A stretch of 64,000 nucleotides of DNA, taken from Gracilaria gracilis (lineage: Eukaryota; Rhodophyta; Florideophyceae; Gracilariales; Gracilariaceae). The stretch lies in the NCBI GenBank assembly GCA_030374805.1, contig JARGSG010000207.1, positions 62,001-126,000 on the forward strand. Direction: 5' to 3'. Shown here piece after piece: positions 22,525-33,265 of this stretch. Below the pieces are notes generated by a model that made no database searches, was not told the DNA's origin, and worked only from the letters and a program-made list of their open reading frames with translations. The position numbers and the translations under genes are program-made. Every line of letters begins with the position of its first letter. Position 1 is the first letter of the stretch.

Positions 22525-23016
22525 CATCAATCATGTTTTGCGCACCGCGCGCGAGAAACCGAACGAGACGAAGCAAATATCGCCTTCATCGAAGCGCAAT
22601 GGGAAAACGTAGTCAGCTTCGGATGAAAATGGGAGAGAACGTCGTTTTCAAACGTACCAGAAGCCAGTGACCTACATCAGCATCAACTGGGACGCTGGCC
22701 CGGACGACGATCCGAGTTCATGGAGGAGGCGAGGCCACAGAGAATTTTACGCGTCGTCGGCCGAGATCGGACAAGTGTACAGATATATCGTTGTCAATCG
22801 ACAGAATTATTTTGAGTGGTGGATAATCGGGGTTGAATCCTGGCGTCAAGGTCGACGTGTCCATGCGTTCCCCTTTTGAACAAAAGCACGTGATTTAAAC
22901 TCAAATCTATTCTCCACTCCTTCCCCTGTCCTCAGCATCCTCCCCACCGTCCTTCCGTCTTTCGCTTCTCTTCCGTGCTTGTTCCCTTCTTCTTCTCTCA
23001 GTCCTTTCCCTCCATT
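22525..23016 (+). promoter_or_regulatory. Upstream region of transposase B copy 2
   Basis: No coding similarity seen. A pyrimidine-rich stretch (about 22890-23015, with repeated CTTC/CCTTCC words) lies directly before the ATG at 23017 and may be leader or promoter. No clear TATA box. Confidence 0.3.
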
Positions 23017-26000
23017 ATGGTTTACTACTGCAGGCACAAACAGCGCGGTTGTCCGTTCATGGCGCGAGGAGTGTTGTCGCTTCAGAGACACGTCAGTCAG
23101 TGTCCTCACCGTCACAAAGACATTCCATACGGTGAGCAAAGCATTCGATGGAGCAAGCGTTTCAAGTTATCTGCCCCACCTCCAAACGCTTCTTCTTCGG
23201 AAACCGTTACAGCTCCCTGCCGTACTGCCGAGTCTCTCCCTCCCAAAGAAATGGAGGTTTCCGTTCCACCGGAACCTCCGGAACCAGACCGAATTGAGTC
23301 GAGTTCTAAACCTCCGTCACCGTCTCCCCCACTCTTTGAAACCTCAATTGGAAACGACTCTACTTCTCCACCTTCCGAAGAGTCGCTCGGCGCTCTTCAC
23401 ATGGATTATCTTACCGTCTGTCTCGCTTCCGTAGCCTCTAACCTTGGTCACCATGAGGCAGACGAGCTCATTGGTCTTCTTCGGAACCCCCGCTTCTCGC
23501 AGAAGCGCTTCAACGAAACCATAACCAGTTCCAAGCGCTGTACGGAACCCAAGAACGCTATCTTCCAACGATATGCTTCCACCGATGGATTCAAACGAAC
23601 CTCTATCTCCCCGCAAGGATTTAAGTTCAGCGCCACCCTCTACATGAGAGACCCAATTGAGACCCTTCTCAAGCAGCTCCAGTTGGCTAACAGCGAAAAC
23701 ACCTTCTTCCATCCTATCCCCCAGACCCACTCCGCGAAAACTTCTCATCCCATGTCGGCAACTCTCGCAAGAGACGCCACCTCCAAGCTGAAGGAAGTGG
23801 TAATGGGCTCTTCGGATAATAGAATAGTTTGGCATACTCAAGAAATAAGTTTCAGTGAATCTTTCGCAGGTCTTCTGCAGTTGTACACCGATAAGTCTTC
23901 AACAACTCTAAAGCAAACTGCGGTCACCGCCTATCCCCTTCACCTCGTCTTCCTCAACTTTTCCGACCATCTACGCCGCAAATGTATCCGCGAGGACCTC
24001 ACGGTAGTTGCGTACTTCCCTACAGCTCTCGAAGAAGTTTCTTCGTCGCATGCAGATGCCATGTCCTTCGTTTCCAACAAATCTATCCGCGATGCGAGGA
24101 TGCAGATTCTGCATCACTCCCTTCGTCGTCTTCTAGAGCCTATTCTAAACCTTGCATTGAAAGGAATTGAGTTCACCGGGAAAGACAAAGTCCATCGGGT
24201 ATGCCATCTACTGTTGGCAAGTTACTGCGCAGACATACCTGAAGCAAAAAATATTCTGTCTATTCTTCATGGCACAAAGACCGGACGCCCCTGTCACAGA
24301 TGCCAGGTGCCACGCTCAGCTTTATCCAGTGATGTGCCTACCTCTTTCTCCTTGCGTACACAGAACCAGACAAAGCGACTAAAGGAAACATATTCCGCAG
24401 TCTTGAGAAATGCAGAGCAAAAAGACCTTGAACGAAGTCCCCGTCGAGCTAGAGACAGAAGAGCTCAGGCAAATTCTCTGATGCGCTCCAACTCCGTATC
24501 TCTTACCCCATCTTTTCTAGAAAGCCCTTTCATCCTTCGTTTGATCCTAGGTCTTTCTCCTTACAGCCTCTTTTCCTTCGAACCGTTGCACAACCTTCAT
24601 GTTGGCATATCAAAGTTCATTAAAACAGCCACCGTTGAGAGACTTCAGTCACACACGCTGTTAACCACCATAGGAGCATCTGCACCGCGCTCCTTCCGAA
24701 CATTTCGCACGCAACTTCTAAACCATGCAAACGCCATCCTCGCTGCCATGGAAAGGGACTTCCCCGCTAGAGGCTTGCACATAGACTTTTCTACACAGGA
24801 AAAAGGCAAGTCTCTCAACGGTATATTCACCAACGAAGGTCTACGCGGAATGCTGGGGGCAAAGAAGTACAAAGCACTGGACATGGTTCTCCCATTCATA
24901 GGCGCTTTCTTTGATACATGTTGTGGAGAACATGAAACAGCACCTATCACAATCATCTTCACACAATACTCAGACTTGGTCGGCGCCATTTTCAGGTACA
25001 ATCGAGAACCACACTGAAACGAAAGCTCTCTCTCAGCTCTCCAGGCTTAGATCACAGCCTTCAAACAATGTACGACCAGAACATTAGCCGACTTCTACCC
25101 CTCTAGACTTGGAACGTTGAAGTTTCATCTTCTTGACCATCTTGTCGAGGATATAAGACGTCTAGGAGGTATCTAATACTACGATGCAGGGATATATGAG
25201 CATGCCCACATCTTATTCAAAAGGCAATATCTGCGAACGTCGAGAAGAACGGCAACGGCTGTGCAGGAAACCATTCGCTCTATCGACCATGAAAATGTGA
25301 GAAAGAAGTAGATTGGTGATAATCTCCAAGAAGGCATGGCACGCGCACCATACGCTTCCCCAATACCTTCTATTCAACTTCCTCGATTTACGAAGAGGGT
25401 TCGTTCGATAACCATGGGACAACTTCAACACTACGTTAGGCGGATCTCCTCATCTTCACTGACGCTATCTGATGTTAAGAGGGACCTTCAGGATAATGAT
25501 ACAGTCTCCATTCTAGACGAAATTGGGGAACAAGCACTTCCACCGTTTCTCAACCTGCTTTTGGAGACGCTCGAAGATAACTCCATATCCCACTTACCAG
25601 AGAAGATCAGAATAACACCAGTGAACTCCGCAGTTGTAAGAGGTGGTATGGTTCCCGTTCTACGACATTTTGAGGCCTCGTCCAATTCTATCGTCCTCGG
25701 TAGAAACAAGTACCCTGTCAACCAAAGGGTGTTTTCCTCTCCAGCTTTCGGACCGAGCAGAAAGCCCAAATTCTCGACCATCTTGGTCAAAGGAGAACAA
25801 GGTGCAACATGGGTTGCTCAAGTAGTCGCTCTTCTTCGTGTGTCTGTTCTCGAATACTCGGGCCCTGTTCCAGAAGTGGCATTCGTTCGGTATTTTGAGG
25901 TATTGCCTCCCGCAACAGCTTTGGACAATGTTTTGCAATGCATATCTTTATGTTGGGCTGCAAGTGATGAGAAAAACTACACTGTACCCTTCCCTGCCCA

Positions 26001-26223
26001 TTCAAAACTAAAGAGCTCAGAAAACCTCACCCCTTGGTATGGAATGGTTCCGGGTTCAGCAATACAGGGAACAGTACATATAGTTCGTTCTAATTATCCA
26101 GCCCAGCCATTTTCTTCTACACTCCAATGGTTCCAACATCGATTCTACATCAATAGGTTTTATCATGAGCCTGTTCAAAACCCAACTGAACCCGAAGAAT
26201 CCCGTGTAGAAGTAGAACAGTAA
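23017..26223 (+). pseudogene. Plavaka-type transposase B, copy 2, nearly full length
   Basis: Starts at ATG 23017 (MVYYCRHKQRGC) with a C2H2-like finger (CPF to HVSQCPH, residues 8-31). Then come a Pro-rich linker, DEADELIGLLRNPRF-like helices, and LYTDKSSTTLK with YPLHLVFLNFSDHLRRK (residues about 290-325), the Plavaka catalytic-Asp and YLTLGN-IRRK block. SYCADIPEAKN plus CHRCQVPRSAL (about 405-435) and FEPLHNLHVGISK (about 523, the DxLHQ block) follow, then KFHLLDHLVEDIRR and the YEHAHxxFKRQY block near 25115-25240. About four in-frame stops lie between 25015 and 25310; otherwise the frame is intact. Plavaka elements belong to the CMC/CACTA superfamily of cut-and-paste transposons. Convergent with gene A, 182 bp apart. 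Confidence 0.8.
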
Positions 26224-26405
26224 AAGATTCCCAGTCATTCTTCTTGTTCATTTTCAACACGTTGCAATCCTCTCCCCACTGGTGTGCTACTTCCAAAACC
26301 CAGCATATCCATCTCCTTGAAATCCATGTCCCTTTCCTCACACTCTCCGATAAAACAATCTGTAACTGATCCCAATCTCTTGCTCACATTCTCAACGAAG
26401 AAACG

Positions 26406-28535
26406 TTAGCGCAACGTTAAGTATATCTTTCCGCTCGAGGGCATTCGAAACGCTATCGTAGCCTCCCTCATTTCATTCCCCAGCACTCCAGTCCATTCAT
26501 GTGCTGCACTACCATAGTGATGGAACTCGTTGGAATAACCTCTCTGTACATGTTGCCGGACATCTTCCAACAACTCTTTCAAACAGAGAGGTAATAACTC
26601 CGCATACTTCTTCGTGAACTGTTTCTGCCTTTGACCACCTCTCGGAGATTGAGCAGTAACAAGAGTGACAACCGTCAGAATCCATGCGTCTAAGCGTGCA
26701 AGTGTCAGTATCGTGCAATCCACTAATGTCCCTTCCTCTTTATCTTCAAAATGATACGAAATGAAGTCCTTCAACACTTCTACGCCTACCGTGTTTCTGA
26801 AGAACAAGTCCTGGTCGTTCGTATCCATTTCATCCCCGTCATTCTTAGCCTTCGAATACTTCAAACGATCAAGCGGTGCCTTCCTCCACCATGACGTGGT
26901 GGGGGTTCCATTCGCACCAAGTCGCAAGATGTTCTCTTGTGCTTCACTCAGCTGCTGTTCAACTTCATCGGCATTTTCTTCTACCACTTTCGTTCTTCTC
27001 CATATTAGATCATAACCCAACAAGAAAAACAATTTATCCCTTGTATTTCTCTTTCGCAACCCCACAACATCACTCATTGTCTGTTTCATTTTCTGCCTTA
27101 GACATGTATCCGCACACACTTCTAATAAGCATCTTTCTGGGAGAGAGGCCTGTCTAATTCCTTCCCAACTCACTTCTTTCAACTCACTTTGTACCATAGT
27201 CTTCAGCAGCGCATCTGCACCCCCTTCAACAGATGGTGTGAACATTCCGAAACTGGCGAGGAGCTCCACGGGATTCTTGGGAACCATCGCGACACCATCC
27301 CCCTCGTTTCGAATTATCACTTCTCCATTCTCCGTCGCTCCCTCCAATATCTCAGCTCGATTGATCCAATTCCTTGAAAGTTTCTCGCCTTCAAAACACA
27401 GTTCACTGGTCTCTCTCCTGGCCCAAGTCAACATATTGTGATACACTCCTCGTGCAACCCTTCGAAACGCATCGCTTACAGCGATTCGATGCTTCTCTCG
27501 TCCGGTTCGTCCGGGTACACCGGTACGGGAAGTGTTACTGCCCTCCTGCTTCAATGCACCACGTAAACCTTCATTCACCAGTTCTTTCTCCTCAAGCTTA
27601 GTCTTCAATGCTGTGCTTTGCTGTTGCGCAACCTTTACAAGGATTCCGCGTATCATCAAATCCTCCTCCAACTTCTTCACCTTTGCTTTCAATCTATTGA
27701 TTTCTTTCATCAAATCTCTGTGGTTTACAGAAGACGTGATTTCTCTGTCGACAGTTCCCCTGTCTTCTTCCTCCTCCTGCTCCACTTCATGTACCTACCT
27801 TGTTCCCTGTACTCTATCTACTTCTGTTCTTCGTGGAACAGTAGAGGTTAGAGTCTTCTTTATTGCACGATATACTGGAGTTATTTCATCCCCTGCATTA
27901 TCCGCATTGTCCACAGTGTCAGCCACACGCCGCTCAGGGTTATCCTCTCTGAGTCTTTTACGCCCTGACAAATTCGAGTTCCGAGGATTTACCCTTCGCA
28001 CACGCTGTATGCCGACCCGTCGGGGCTTCAAGGCAACCGTATATGCCCTTAGCGTCGAAAATGGTGATGGCCGTGGAATGGTTGTGGGGTCGCCCACACT
28101 CCGTTGTAGGTCTCTTTCAGTGGGACTACTTCCCAGTTCAGAGACACGGACATTCTCTTGTCCCTCTTGTGAAACTCGAACCTTTTCCACAATATCCCTT
28201 GTCAACGGACCTGCCGGTTCTCGAACTTTCGGAAGCGGTGAAATTTCTTCGCAGTTGGGATTTTGTTCTACGTTGCCAGTGGAACGCGTTGGGGAGCTCG
28301 GCGATGGTTTACTTTGACGTACATCGCTAGTGTTCTCAGAGTTACATTTGCGCCGAGAATGGCGGTGACCGACGGTGGGATTAGGCCCGTGGTTGGCCTT
28401 CGCTGCTGGTGATTGACGTGGCGTTGTTTTAACAGCCACTAGTGTTGAACCTCTGTTATCCTCACCAAGTTTCTTCTTCTTCCCTACAGGCTTCTTGCAC
28501 GACTGGGTGCCCCGCGTTCTTGCCTTGTCCACCAT
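26406..28535 (-). pseudogene. Transposon protein A, copy 2 (coiled-coil, unknown function)
   Basis: Starts at ATG 28535 (MVDKARTRGTQ), parallel to copy 1. Basic, Arg/Pro-rich disordered N-terminus, then a coiled coil near 27700-27560 (LMKEINRLKAKVKKLEEDL), SELCFEGEKLSRNW, a long helical block with RDKLFFLLGYDLIWRRT, LARLDAWILTVVTLV and a C-terminal SGKIYLTLR. One in-frame TAG near 27795 divides the basic region from the rest; the remainder (459 codons) is intact. Its strict pairing with B in convergent order in both elements suggests a conserved transposition partner, perhaps a DNA- or chromatin-tethering protein. No known domain is recognised. Confidence 0.7.
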
Positions 28536-28917
28536 GTTGTTAATTGATACCAATGCCCAATTTGAGAAAAGAAAACACGGAAGACAAAGAGATTGGAGAT
28601 TAAAGGAGATTTGGAGAATGGTGTGAAAGAGTGAGGATGGTTGGACACGGAAGGGAGTATGATGAATGGAATAGCGGAATCAATAACGGTCAGTTTACAG
28701 AACCTGTGTAAATCATTGGAAACTACAAATCGTGCAGCTACACAAAGGAAGTTGCCTATAGACCTCGCAACCACTCCTCGTCCTCAGCGGGTTCAAGAGT
28801 GAGAGCCAAGTCCCAATTGTACTCCGCACTATAACTGACATAGAGCCCCTTACCAACTTCTATCTGTCTCTGGTGCCACGTATGCCATTAACACAGGTTT
28901 GCCAGAAACAGCGCGTT

Positions 28918-29377
28918 GGGAGAGCAGACCAAGGTGGCTTGGCGCTTCATCGGTGCGCAGATGAAGCTCCGCGACACCCCAGTCTGCTGTCAACGGCGCG
29001 CCGGTGGACCCACGTATGCCACTACCACAGGTTTGCCACACACGGAGCATTGGGACAGCGGACCGATGTGCAGTGGCGCTTCATCAGTGCACTGATGAAG
29101 CGCCACGACACCCGGGTTTGCTGTCAACGGCGCGCCGGTGGAGCCACGTATGCCACTACCACAGGTTTGCCACACACGTGGCGTTGGGACAGTGGACCTA
29201 TGTGCAGTGGCGCTTCATCAGTGCACTGATGAAGCGCCACGACACCCGGGTCCGCTGTCCCAGGCTGTCGTTTTAATTAGTTGGAATTACATAATCTTTT
29301 TGGGACAGCCGTCCGGGGTGGCGTGGCGCTCCATCGGCGCAGCGATGAATCGCAATGAGACCCCAGTCTACTGTCCT
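28918..29377. repeat. Palindromes 6-9 of the 76-bp family
   Basis: Copies at about 28918-28993, 29050-29125, 29186-29261 and 29302-29377, all 76 bp. Spacers of 56-60 bp carry ACGGCGCGCCGGTGG, CACGTATGCCACTACCACAGG and TTTGCCACACACG in direct repeat, making a 130-bp tandem unit. The centres read TCATCAGTGCACTGATGA in two copies. The AGGCTGTC spacer between copies 8 and 9 matches the one between copies 4 and 5, so both clusters derive from one ancestor. A weak, decayed copy lies near 29610-29690. Confidence 0.9.
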
Positions 29378-30177
29378 ACTTGTCTTAATTAGTAATATCG
29401 CGTATATCTCCACATTTATTTAGTTCCGTGTCTCTCGCGTCTTCCAGCTTTCCTTAACATCCCTTTGACGTATCACCTGCCATAGATGAAGTACCAATTT
29501 ATCTTGATCCGCTCTCCACGCGCCATAAATGATAAAGCTGGAGTTCTTGTAGGTCTGCTTTGTTGGCGTGTCGACCAGGGAACCCGTTGTGCGACCCGCT
29601 ACTGTGCATTGACGCGGTAGACGGTAGACCGAGGTGAATTGTGGTTCATGGATGCAACGATGAAGCGCCATTGCACTCCTGGCCATTGCCCAGTCGTCGT
29701 GTTTTCCGAAGAATGTAGTACGAACCTTTCCCTAAGGGAATGAAACTTTTACTCTTCCACCAAGATATTGGTCTTTTTAAAATCCAAATAATAATATAAC
29801 TATATATAGAAATAGAGTTGTTTCAATTCTACACTAGCGTCACAGGGGTGACTGTCTGGCGCGGACACCGTCCGCTCGATACATATCGCTGTATACCCGT
29901 AGGCAAAACACGCGCGTCTCTACAGACTACTGTCACGCACGAATGCTCGTGCGCAAACATCATATAATTCATTCCTTTACAGAATAGGCTCACATGAAGT
30001 TATATCCTTCGTCAGGGGGATTTTGAGCCTAGCAAGACATTTATGGGGCTACATTTATTAGTCACGTTAGTATAGTGAGCATTGCTGCGGATGCTCTGGA
30101 AACACCCTAAATTAGTGTGTTAGGGTGGTTTTCAATCCCACCAAACGCATCCAGGACCGTTGGTTTAGACCACCCCC
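29378..30177. other. Relic of the methyltransferase-gene upstream region
   Basis: After copy 9 the sequence TAATATCGCGTATAT, GTTCCGTGTCTCTCGCGTC and AGCTTTCCTTAACATCC runs parallel to TAACTTCGCATATAT, GTTTTGTATCCCTCGAGTG and CGCTTTCCCTGACACC at 4780-4860, just upstream of the methyltransferase-SET gene. No methyltransferase coding sequence follows. The rest, to 30177, shows no gene. Confidence 0.5.
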
Positions 30178-30253
30178 CGGACAGCGGACCCGGGTGTCGC
30201 GGCGCTTTATCAGTGCACTGATGAAGCGCCACTGCACATTGGTCCGCTGTCCA
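30178..30253. repeat. Palindrome 11 of the 76-bp family
   Basis: CGGACAGCGGACCCGGG opens and GGTCCGCTGTCC closes it, with TCAGTGCACTGA at the centre. The right arm has CACTGCACATTGG instead of CACGACACCCCGG, so it is less perfect. The right flank AAAAAATTAATTTTTT and then CACACGTGCTACTACT parallels the flank of copy 2 at 3488-3590, again showing a shared larger unit. Confidence 0.85.
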
Positions 30254-30645
30254 AAAAATTAATTTTTTTTTGGCCTAGCCGCCCCGGTCGGTCCCGAATT
30301 TCTATATCCGGGGCACACGTGCTACTACTACTGGATATCGCGTTTGCAAAAACATCGCAGCCATGTACAACTAACTCCCGTTCGGGTCTGTTTCACAGCC
30401 CCCTGTTCTACATTCTTTAGTAGCTTACGCAGGTCTGTTGTCCTCACTATGGCCCGGGCGTCATGAGTGCTGGCGTACAGTACAGTGACTGTTTGCGCGC
30501 GAAACCGGTCGGAACAGAAAGGGGTAAGTTATGGTTTCAGATATAGGCCGTGCGCATAGGCAGTGGCACGGAAAGCGAGGACGGCGTCGATTGCACCGTA
30601 TGGCACCGAATTCTTGCTTTCGGTGACGCTTTTGGCTTTTCTAAG
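30254..30645 (+). promoter_or_regulatory. Upstream region of gene C copy 2
   Basis: No coding similarity upstream of ATG 30646. It contains a CACACGTG E-box-like word (30313) shared with the flank of palindrome 2 and a TCTATATCC stretch that could serve as a TATA element. Inference only. Confidence 0.3.
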
Positions 30646-31659
30646 ATGTCGAACGGATACGTGAAGGACGAGGAGCTTCTTGCGTTCCTGGAAGGGAAGG
30701 AGATCGGAGGAACTCCGTCTCCGAAGCGGGAAGTGGCCGAAGTTGCGCGGGTGGATGGAGGGTCACGAGAGGAGGAGGTTGTGGCTGTGGGGAAGGCAGG
30801 GGCTGCGGATGTGGGCTCGAAGGTGGTGGAGAAGAAGGGGAAGAAGGATGGGATATGGAGGAAAGGGGCGGTGCACCTGAGCCAGTAGGGGATTGGGGAG
30901 CACATGGAGGGTGGAGGTGGAGCGGGAGGTAGGAAAGAGCAATTTACGGGGGAAATGAAAGAGCGGGTGAGGTTGTTGGGAGTTGTGATGAAGGAGCGAA
31001 TGGATGATTGTATTGCGGAGAGTGTGGCAAAAATGAGAGGGGTGGTGTTGAGTGAGGAGGAGAATGGGGTGTCATTGGAAGCAATATCTAATTTGCGGAA
31101 TGGTTTGAAGGTGCTGGGAATGGAGATGGGTCGTCATGCGGATGGGATGGTGGGATGCGTAAGGAAGGAGATACGGGAGCTGAGAGAGGAAAATGTGATG
31201 CTGAAGGGGAGGTTGGAGATGCTGGATATGCAGATTGGAGAGGTGGAAAAGGCGCGGTTGTTGTTGGTGGAGGTGAAGGGGATGATACTGACGGAGACAG
31301 GAGGGGAGGTGAGAGGAAGTTGTGCCAATGGGGGAATAAAGGTGGAGAAGGGATCGCCTGTGACGCCAAAGACTAAGGAAGTGGGTAGTCGCTTGAAGAA
31401 GAGACGCAGGGAGGGAGGGAAGGTGGCAGGAGAGGGGGTGCGGCCAGGGCTGCGGATTGCGACGTTGACTGGGTTTCGAAGCGCGGCGAATGCGGTGCAG
31501 ACGGCGGAGCACATACTGGAAGAGCAGAGGGAGCGGAAGATGGGTGGTATGGGGAGCCGTTCTGGGGCGAGGAGGGTGTACGAGAATGGGGAGGGCTGCC
31601 CGCGGAACTTCTACGAGATGACGTTTGAGGTGACGGAAACGCAGGATCCGAACGCATGA
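30646..31659 (+). pseudogene. Element protein C, copy 2 (coiled-coil)
   Basis: ATG 30646 is chosen because MSNGYVKDEELL matches copy 1. One TAG at about 30886 interrupts an otherwise open frame. Shared features are an acidic/Gly-rich first third, a helical KERVRLLGVVMKERMDD stretch, a coiled coil near 31160-31260 (IRELREENVMLKGRLEML), KGSPVTPKTK, basic LKKRRR, FRSAANAVQTAEHILEEQRE and the C-terminal FEVTETQDPNA. The conserved ends and variable middle indicate a real, once-selected protein. It is the last gene before the transposon right end. The function is unknown. Confidence 0.65.
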
Positions 31660-32039
31660 GGTGCAGAAATCGACTAAAGTATGGTAAGGGGGTGGCGGTG
31701 TTGAGTGGAGGTGGAGATGGGAAGGAATAGGCGGATGTCTTAGGGTGGCTGGGTTGGCAATTGCTTGGCATTTTCGGGCGAAATGGAAATTGGAACTAGC
31801 ACGGATGGATAATTTGGAGAGGGTCGTGGAAAAGAGTGTCGTTGGGGTGGGTTGTGAGGCGAACCTCTCGAAATACTAGGAGACCCTAGCATTAAACTGC
31901 GCGAGATGGAATACAATATTCCAAAATTTGTTAATTTTTTGAGTGCCAGCCTCTGCCACCCCCGCGCGCACCCAGATAACGCCTAAAACTAGCAACTATT
32001 CCACACATAGCACCCAGTATTCCACTTTGCAGAACACAA
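31660..32039. repeat. Right subterminal and terminal repeats of the 11.5-kb transposon
   Basis: GAACTAGCACGG (31795), CCTAGCATTAAACTGCGCG, GGAATACAATATTCCAAAATTTG (31908-31930), AAAACTAGCAACTATTCC (31986) and CAGTATTCCACTTTGCAGAACACAA form the mirror of the left end. The element closes at 32039, followed by ACGT. Confidence 0.65.
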
Positions 32040-32043
32040 ACGT

Positions 32044-33169
32044 AGTGATCATACGCCTCCCAGAGAAGGAACGCCGCGACACGTACAGTCCACTCGGTGG
32101 CAAGGATGCTCCAAAGGCCGCGCGTCGGATTCTTCATGTAGTACGACCCTACGTATGTCAGGCATGGGGGGAGTTCCACATGGCACCCTCGAGGGACCTC
32201 GACCGCAGGCCAGAACGATGGCAGCGGAACGTATCGCCCTTGACGGGAACGCCCCGCGATTCGCTCAACCTCCGAGCATTGGTACGGCACCAAAATTCCG
32301 AAGCGGGATCGCCACTTCCTCTCGTGACGGAGGCCTTCGAAGAACTCGCGCAGCGAAGACTTATGGAGGTACCGAAACTCGGCCCGAAGAATCGGACGAG
32401 CCCACAGGGTGAGATCCTGGTGGGGCTGGACGACATCGGCATAGCGGTAAATTTCGTCGAAGGTAACAGCCAGTCGATCTCCGTACTCAACCTCGCCGAA
32501 CGTACGGTAGTAGGCCACGTCGAACCCGTAATGGGACGGAACCGGATGCTCGCTTGGAGCCCGGAAATGTCGCGCATACCCAATGCGGGCAATCTCCCGG
32601 AGGGCGAACGCCTGGCTCTCGCTTCTCGTATACCAGAGACAACCTGGATGGACCGTGATACAGGCGAGCCAGTCCCATGACCGGGCGACGCTAACGGGAA
32701 GCCACCCGGGGAGATAACCGTCAACGGCGTAGAAGTTGATCAACGCTTCATTCCGAACGGCTTCGGCATTGAACCACGGGGCTTGTGCGAACAGACTGCT
32801 ATGGCGGTGAGGGTCGCATACGCGGAGACTCCCAAGACTGGGCCATCCTTTCATATGTGTCGGCACGCTGGCATTGAACCAATCCCACATGGGACCTGGA
32901 TAAGGAGTCGCTGCCCTCGCAACGGACACCGCGCCAGAAGCGGAAGCCCCCGACGATTGGGGCAAGGGCACCGACCTGAACCGCGGTCCGGCAGCTGTCA
33001 TTCGCGCAGTTCCACCCGAGGGAGCACCGGGGTTACCGGAGTTGTTGTTGTTGGTAGGCATCGCTGTGTCGATGAGAGTCGAAGGTGCCAAGTATGGTAC
33101 GAGTTCCAAGTTGTTGGAGTCCGAGTTGTCAGCAGGCTCATCGCCGGACCCCGGATTATATAGGCCCAT
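32044..33169 (-). pseudogene. Part of an element reading frame interrupted by the 11.5-kb transposon (right side)
   Basis: A minus-strand reading frame from ATG 33169 (MGLYNPGSGDEP). A Pro/Ser/Asn-rich N-terminus is followed by a Trp/Tyr-rich region (PMWDWFNASVPTHMKGW, LPVSVARSWDWLACITVHPG, YGFDVAYYRTFGEVEYGD). It stops being homologous-looking where the transposon begins at 32043. I do not recognise it. A disordered N-terminus with a helical Trp-rich core would suit a gag-like structural protein of a retroelement, which is only a guess. Treated as a fossil interrupted by one large insertion. Confidence 0.4.
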
Positions 33170-33265
33170 GATGGGAAGTGATAAGCCGAACGAGTCGGAA
33201 GTTTCAGCCTGAGGAGGGGGAGATGTAGAGCAATTGCCCTTTGCAGGGACTGAGGGGGATGCCAA

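Larger units (their letters stand above)
20555..32039. mobile_element. 11,485-bp nested transposon with B, A, palindromes and C
   Basis: The left end reads CTGTGTTCTGCAAA from 20555. The right end, on the other strand from 32039, reads TTGTGTTCTGCAAA, giving a 13-bp inverted repeat. ACGT flanks both sides (20551-20554 and 32040-32043) as a likely 4-bp target duplication. ACGT is itself a palindrome and could instead be part of the repeat. CTAGTT/AACTAG words mark both subterminal regions (20570-20850 and 31795-31990) in opposite orientation. Inside are transposase B (+), protein A (-), palindromes and protein C (+). It lies within another reading frame. All three genes carry stops, so this copy could not move by itself. 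Confidence 0.7.
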
